A DNA stretch of 64,000 nucleotides. It comes from Eopsaltria australis (lineage: Eukaryota; Chordata; Aves; Passeriformes; Petroicidae). The DNA lies in assembly GCA_034509425.1 (NCBI GenBank), contig JAVTVJ010001332.1, positions 62,001-126,000 of the forward strand, given 5' to 3'. The notes beneath the pieces are model-generated. The model ran no database searches and was not told the DNA's origin. It was given only the letters and a program-made list of their open reading frames with translations. The translations under genes were made by a program, and so were the position numbers. Of this stretch, positions 60,013 to 64,000 are shown in pieces (position 1 is the stretch's first letter; each line of letters starts with the position of its first letter).

Positions 60013-63000
60013 ATATTTTTTTTTTTTTTTTTAAATAAAGAAGAAGAAGAAAATATATACTTTTAAGGTAGAACTCTGTTCTAAGAAGTAACCTGGAAAA
60101 ATATTATCAAATCATTTCATGCTTTTACTGTCAATTTCCTCAGTATTAAACTCAATAGCTAAACTCTCAAACTAAGCATATTCTCAAAAACACAAAGCTC
60201 TTTTGTAGGAAAATAAATACCAAATATCTTTACTGACTACTTCATTTTCTACTATATTCTAAGTGTCATTAACTCCATGGGTTTCCCCAGACCAACTAAT
60301 TCCCCATTTATGGATTCCTTTTATTTTACTAAATTTTAAAAAGTATTTAAGATTTTCCCTATTAATGTTAATTTTTATTAATACTAACACCAATAAAAAA
60401 GCACAACAAAAGTAATTACTGCATCTTGTATCACTTTTAATGGGTTTGGAATAAAGTTCTCCTGTTGCCCTGGGAAAAAATGTAGGTGGTATTATTTTTC
60501 AAAATGACTTGCTAGACAAACAGATGAATTGTCCCATTTACAAATGCAGTCAATAAGTTCAACAATGTGTTCAGTGTGTGGGTTAAATTTAAGAGTTAAC
60601 TGAGGTTCATTAAAAGTACCTGGAAGACATCATGACATTTGCATGGATGAATGTATTTTTGTGTAAATCCCAGCTGTAAAAATGAAAATAGTACTGAAAA
60701 GACAATTCCTTGAATCCTCAGAATTCTGGCACATCCTGTGACTATTTCACTGTTACTGCTGCTGTATCTGTTACTCAGCTTATGGTGCATGCTAAAAATG
60801 TACACCTTTCCTATCTTTTTTTTGCCTGGGCATGTGTGTGTGCCAATGGGATGATTTCAGACGTTTTTGAGAATTTTAATTTATTAAGGGGTAGGGTTTT
60901 AACTGAGCAGCTGCATTTCAGAATGATCAGGAGACAGTGAAGACTGCAAAAGTGTTTCCCCTAAGAAAGAGTGGTATGTGGGCAGGTCAGTTCTTGAACA
61001 AATACCCCAGGTATGAGAGATGCAGTAATAAAAAGCACGGATAACATAAAAAAGATTATATTAAAACTGATAACCTAAATAACATCCAAAATTTACAGCT
61101 TTCTTAGTAACGGGATCTATGAACCCTTTTCATGTCTGTGTGTGCTTTTAGGTGTTTACAATAATCCAATCACCTGCTTTTGCCTTATGCTTGCGGTATG
61201 AAATGAAAGTTGCATGAAAACAATCACTCTTGGGAAGAAAATAAAGGGAATCCAGGGTATGAGAGTTTAAATCCACAACTAACTAATTCAGAATTATGTA
61301 TACAATTGGCCTCTAAATAATTATTTCCTCTTTATAGCAACATATCTGAACATTATGTGAAAGGAAGAAAACATGGATAGGGTGTCACAAGATGAGTATT
61401 GGAAATAGAAAAGGCAAAAGGAAGTTTCATCTCTCTGCAACTGGAATAATCAAAAGGGAACAAGGGCCCTTCAGCTGAAGGTTATTAATTTGTATCTACT
61501 ATATTTGAAGATTTAATATGGAAGCTGTAAATAAGCAAATTACCAGCTGTCAGAAAAATTTTCACTATTAATTTAAATGAACATCCTTTAGGCAAGCTAA
61601 CATTTTGTTAGCCTGCAGGCTAATTCTACAATAGGAAAATGCATAAATAAACAGTTAATTAATTTCAAAGTTCATTTTCCATGTTTTTACTAATATGAAA
61701 ATAAACTTTTATTGCCAAAGCACAGTGTTTATAAGAATAAACAACATGATGAGTGGCCTCCCTGTAGGATACACGATGAAACAAATTCTTGTTATTCTAT
61801 TTGTCCTTTTTCTTTCTTTAAAGGTGACTTTTATTATGGAATTTGGTTAGAACATGTGTCTTGTGAAGGTCAAACTGTAAAGCTTTTTATCATGAATATG
61901 AGGCAAATAAAAGCTACTCTTGATTTATGTTTGTATACTGTACAAGATGTCAACTCTGAGAAGTAACCTTGGTCAATTCCTCACAAAAAATCTGTCTGAG
62001 AGATGACCTTAGTGACTGAAACCACAGTTTGTCCTCTGTAAGTTGCAAGAGGTTCTGCTAGATGTGTTTTACTGCCCAGAAAAGGAACACCCTGTAAATG
62101 CACCTGTTTACATTATGCCCTTTTGAGGATGTCTAAAGAGTCCAAATGAGAGCAGAGAGAAGACACTGCTATTAACACCTATTAAGCCTCCAAGTCAATG
62201 TAGGGAAATGCTGCACAGCACAAAGACCTAAGGCAGGTCAAAAAAAGAAAGAATTTATTCACTATTAATTGCCACCATGCTGTCATATTTTGTCTACAAT
62301 TCAGAAAACTGTCTGGAGACAAAACACAAGATAATAAAATTAATTTTATACACAAATGCAAAAGCTACATGATTCACATGTAGTTTATTTGTATCATTCC
62401 ATGATCTCTTTGGAAAAAATTAAAATCAGGGAAAAATTATATCAAAGAATATATCAACAAATCTTGTACGAATAAAATGCCATGAGCTTACCAATGTCAT
62501 GATCTTTAATTTTGAAGAACTGCCATATTTTAAAAATAACTGCAAAATACATATAAGAAAGAGCTAAAGTAGTCCAAAAGAGTATTTTCTTTTAGTTCCA
62601 CTTCAGTTTTTTAACTTTGCAAACATAATGTGTGGGTTTTTAACAGCGACAGTCTTCATATTTCTGATTTTCATGACAGTGAATATTGTCATTTTTCCAC
62701 AGTGGAAAAAAAAGAAAAAAGCATAATTTGTCCTTTTTAGTTCCTTGCACCCACATGATTATTCCAGTACTTGCTAAGGTGTTAGAAATGTAATTATTAT
62801 TGTGCTAAGGAGGATGCACCAGGTGCTTCTACACTGCTAATCCAGGACATACTAGACATCTCCTGTTTCCATGGCCATTGCTCAATAAAATACTTCTTAC
62901 CAAAGGCTAGCTACTTGTAATTGTTGGAATGGCATTTTTCTGAGATTCAGGTAACCCAAAAATTATAGTTCTGAGAGTGAGGAAATAATTGAAAAATCCA

Positions 63001-64000
63001 AGCTTTAGTGGAAAGCAAGTTGGAAGGAGTGCAGAAAGACAGATGATGTTTGACAAAGCTTGAAGCAATCTCCACTTTCCTACTTCAGTCAACTGCACAA
63101 GTCATAACTTTACTAGAATTGTGTTTTCTGGGAGGATATGCAGACACTGGTCTCTGGGCCTGCACTGTATATTATTAATCTTTTGGAGAATAGTAGTGCA
63201 AAGGACCAAATGCTGATTTTTACTACAAATTTATACACTGATTGATTTCTGAAGGAAGCTCTCAGAAAATACATAGTTTGCAGTGGCTCATGAAGTAGTG
63301 CAATTATGATATCCTCCAAACAAATTTCCAGTCTACATGAAGATTTGACCATGTAATAGAAATTTTTGTTCCTCTGCTACAGGACATTTGTAGTACAGAT
63401 TTATATTTTGAGAAATATAATATTTATTTCATTATTTAATACAACAGAATGCAGTCAACAGTGTTTATCTTTCATTTTTAGAACAGACTAGATTTTCACA
63501 CTGGTTTTTCTTTGAAGTATATTTGAAAATATTTTATCCCTCTGGAGAGTCTTGTAAAAATAAATAAATTTCTGAAGCTTATTAAAAAAACCAACACATT
63601 TCATATTTTTTACTGAGGCAAATGACCAAAGAGAAACTAAAATAGCATTATAAAAATGAGTTTTAAACAAAATACTTTCTACAACATATCTCTCAATAAA
63701 ACAAACATTAGTAACATTTTGCTTCTGGTGATTATACCTGATTATAATGTTTATTTACAGTACAAAATAATAAAGCTTACTGATCTCTGCATATAAAAAT
63801 GTGGTAAACAAAAACATGCAGCCAAATAAGTTAAGTCAGGGCTTATCCAGGGGCTATTAAGCATTTATAATAAACTATGTGAAAGATTTACAAAGCCACA
63901 GGCTTATCTGGGACTGCTGTGAAACACAGCTCTCTCCACTGGGTTTAATGCAGAATCATGTGATATTCTCAAAGGGTAAACTCAAAGCTTGTTTGTCAAC
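60013..64000. other. AT-rich non-coding DNA, nothing recognised
   Basis: No gene, RNA gene or identifiable transposon. Short chance frames on both strands (up to 84 codons). A small perfect inverted repeat TTTTCCAC-A-GTGGAAAA lies at about 62694-62710. Confidence 0.6.

Noticed and set aside
1..64000. CRISPR arrays, tRNA or rRNA genes, bacterial operons, defence or biosynthetic clusters
   Set aside because: No regularly spaced direct repeats with unique spacers, no cloverleaf sequences or rRNA words, and no ribosome-binding-site/ORF organisation were seen; the sequence is vertebrate non-coding DNA.

Overview
The window looks like a stretch of bird nuclear genome: AT-rich, CpG-poor, non-coding DNA. 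The bird assignment rests on dispersed repeats. There are about ten fragments of CR1 LINEs, the dominant avian retrotransposon, several ending in the diagnostic ATTCTATG-type octamer tail. There are also five or six solitary endogenous-retrovirus LTRs of types I recognise from bird genomes. Neither the order nor the species can be fixed from this sequence. I find no intact host protein-coding gene, rRNA or tRNA gene, CRISPR array or bacterial-type operon. The window is best read as an intergenic desert or the inside of a very large intron.

Layout. 1-9.1 kb: AT-rich unsplit sequence with one CR1 3' half at about 1.06-1.95 kb and an A-rich tract at 4.3 kb. 9.1-11.8 kb: two CR1 ORF2 fragments in opposite orientations, both dead reverse-transcriptase pseudogenes. 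11.8-21.5 kb: mostly featureless, with two short CR1 scraps, a 43-base T tract and a possible very old L3/CR1-like fragment. 21.6-22.2 kb: a GC-richer patch that reads as an ERV LTR on the minus strand. 22.2-35 kb: featureless apart from two CR1 3' ends. 35.0-35.5 kb: minus-strand ERV LTR, called family A here. 35.5-43.3 kb: tetranucleotide repeat, a G/T-rich tract and one possible exon-like segment. 43.3-44.7 kb: a CR1 3' end directly abutting a second family-A LTR that has been split by a 359-base pure pyrimidine tract. 46.2-46.6 kb: a perfect 20-bp palindrome and a separate long inverted repeat. 48.4-50.0 kb: a plus-strand family-A LTR whose 3' half is replaced by an ATT microsatellite running directly into a long family-B LTR. 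53.9-54.8 kb: a minus-strand family-B LTR. 56.7-57.2 kb: a 438-base, almost pure purine tract. 59.7-60.0 kb: a last CR1 3' end. The rest to 64 kb is AT-rich with nothing recognised.

No genes act together here. The mobile elements are old, truncated and non-autonomous: reverse-transcriptase motifs are broken, and no retroviral gag, pol or env frame is seen between LTRs. The most interesting structure is the interplay of LTRs and simple repeats. Two copies of the same LTR family have each grown a different microsatellite at a different internal position. Two very long purine/pyrimidine tracts of opposite strand polarity lie about 12 kb apart. I see no new enzymatic or defence system in this window. 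Family assignments come from memory of consensus sequences, not from a database search.
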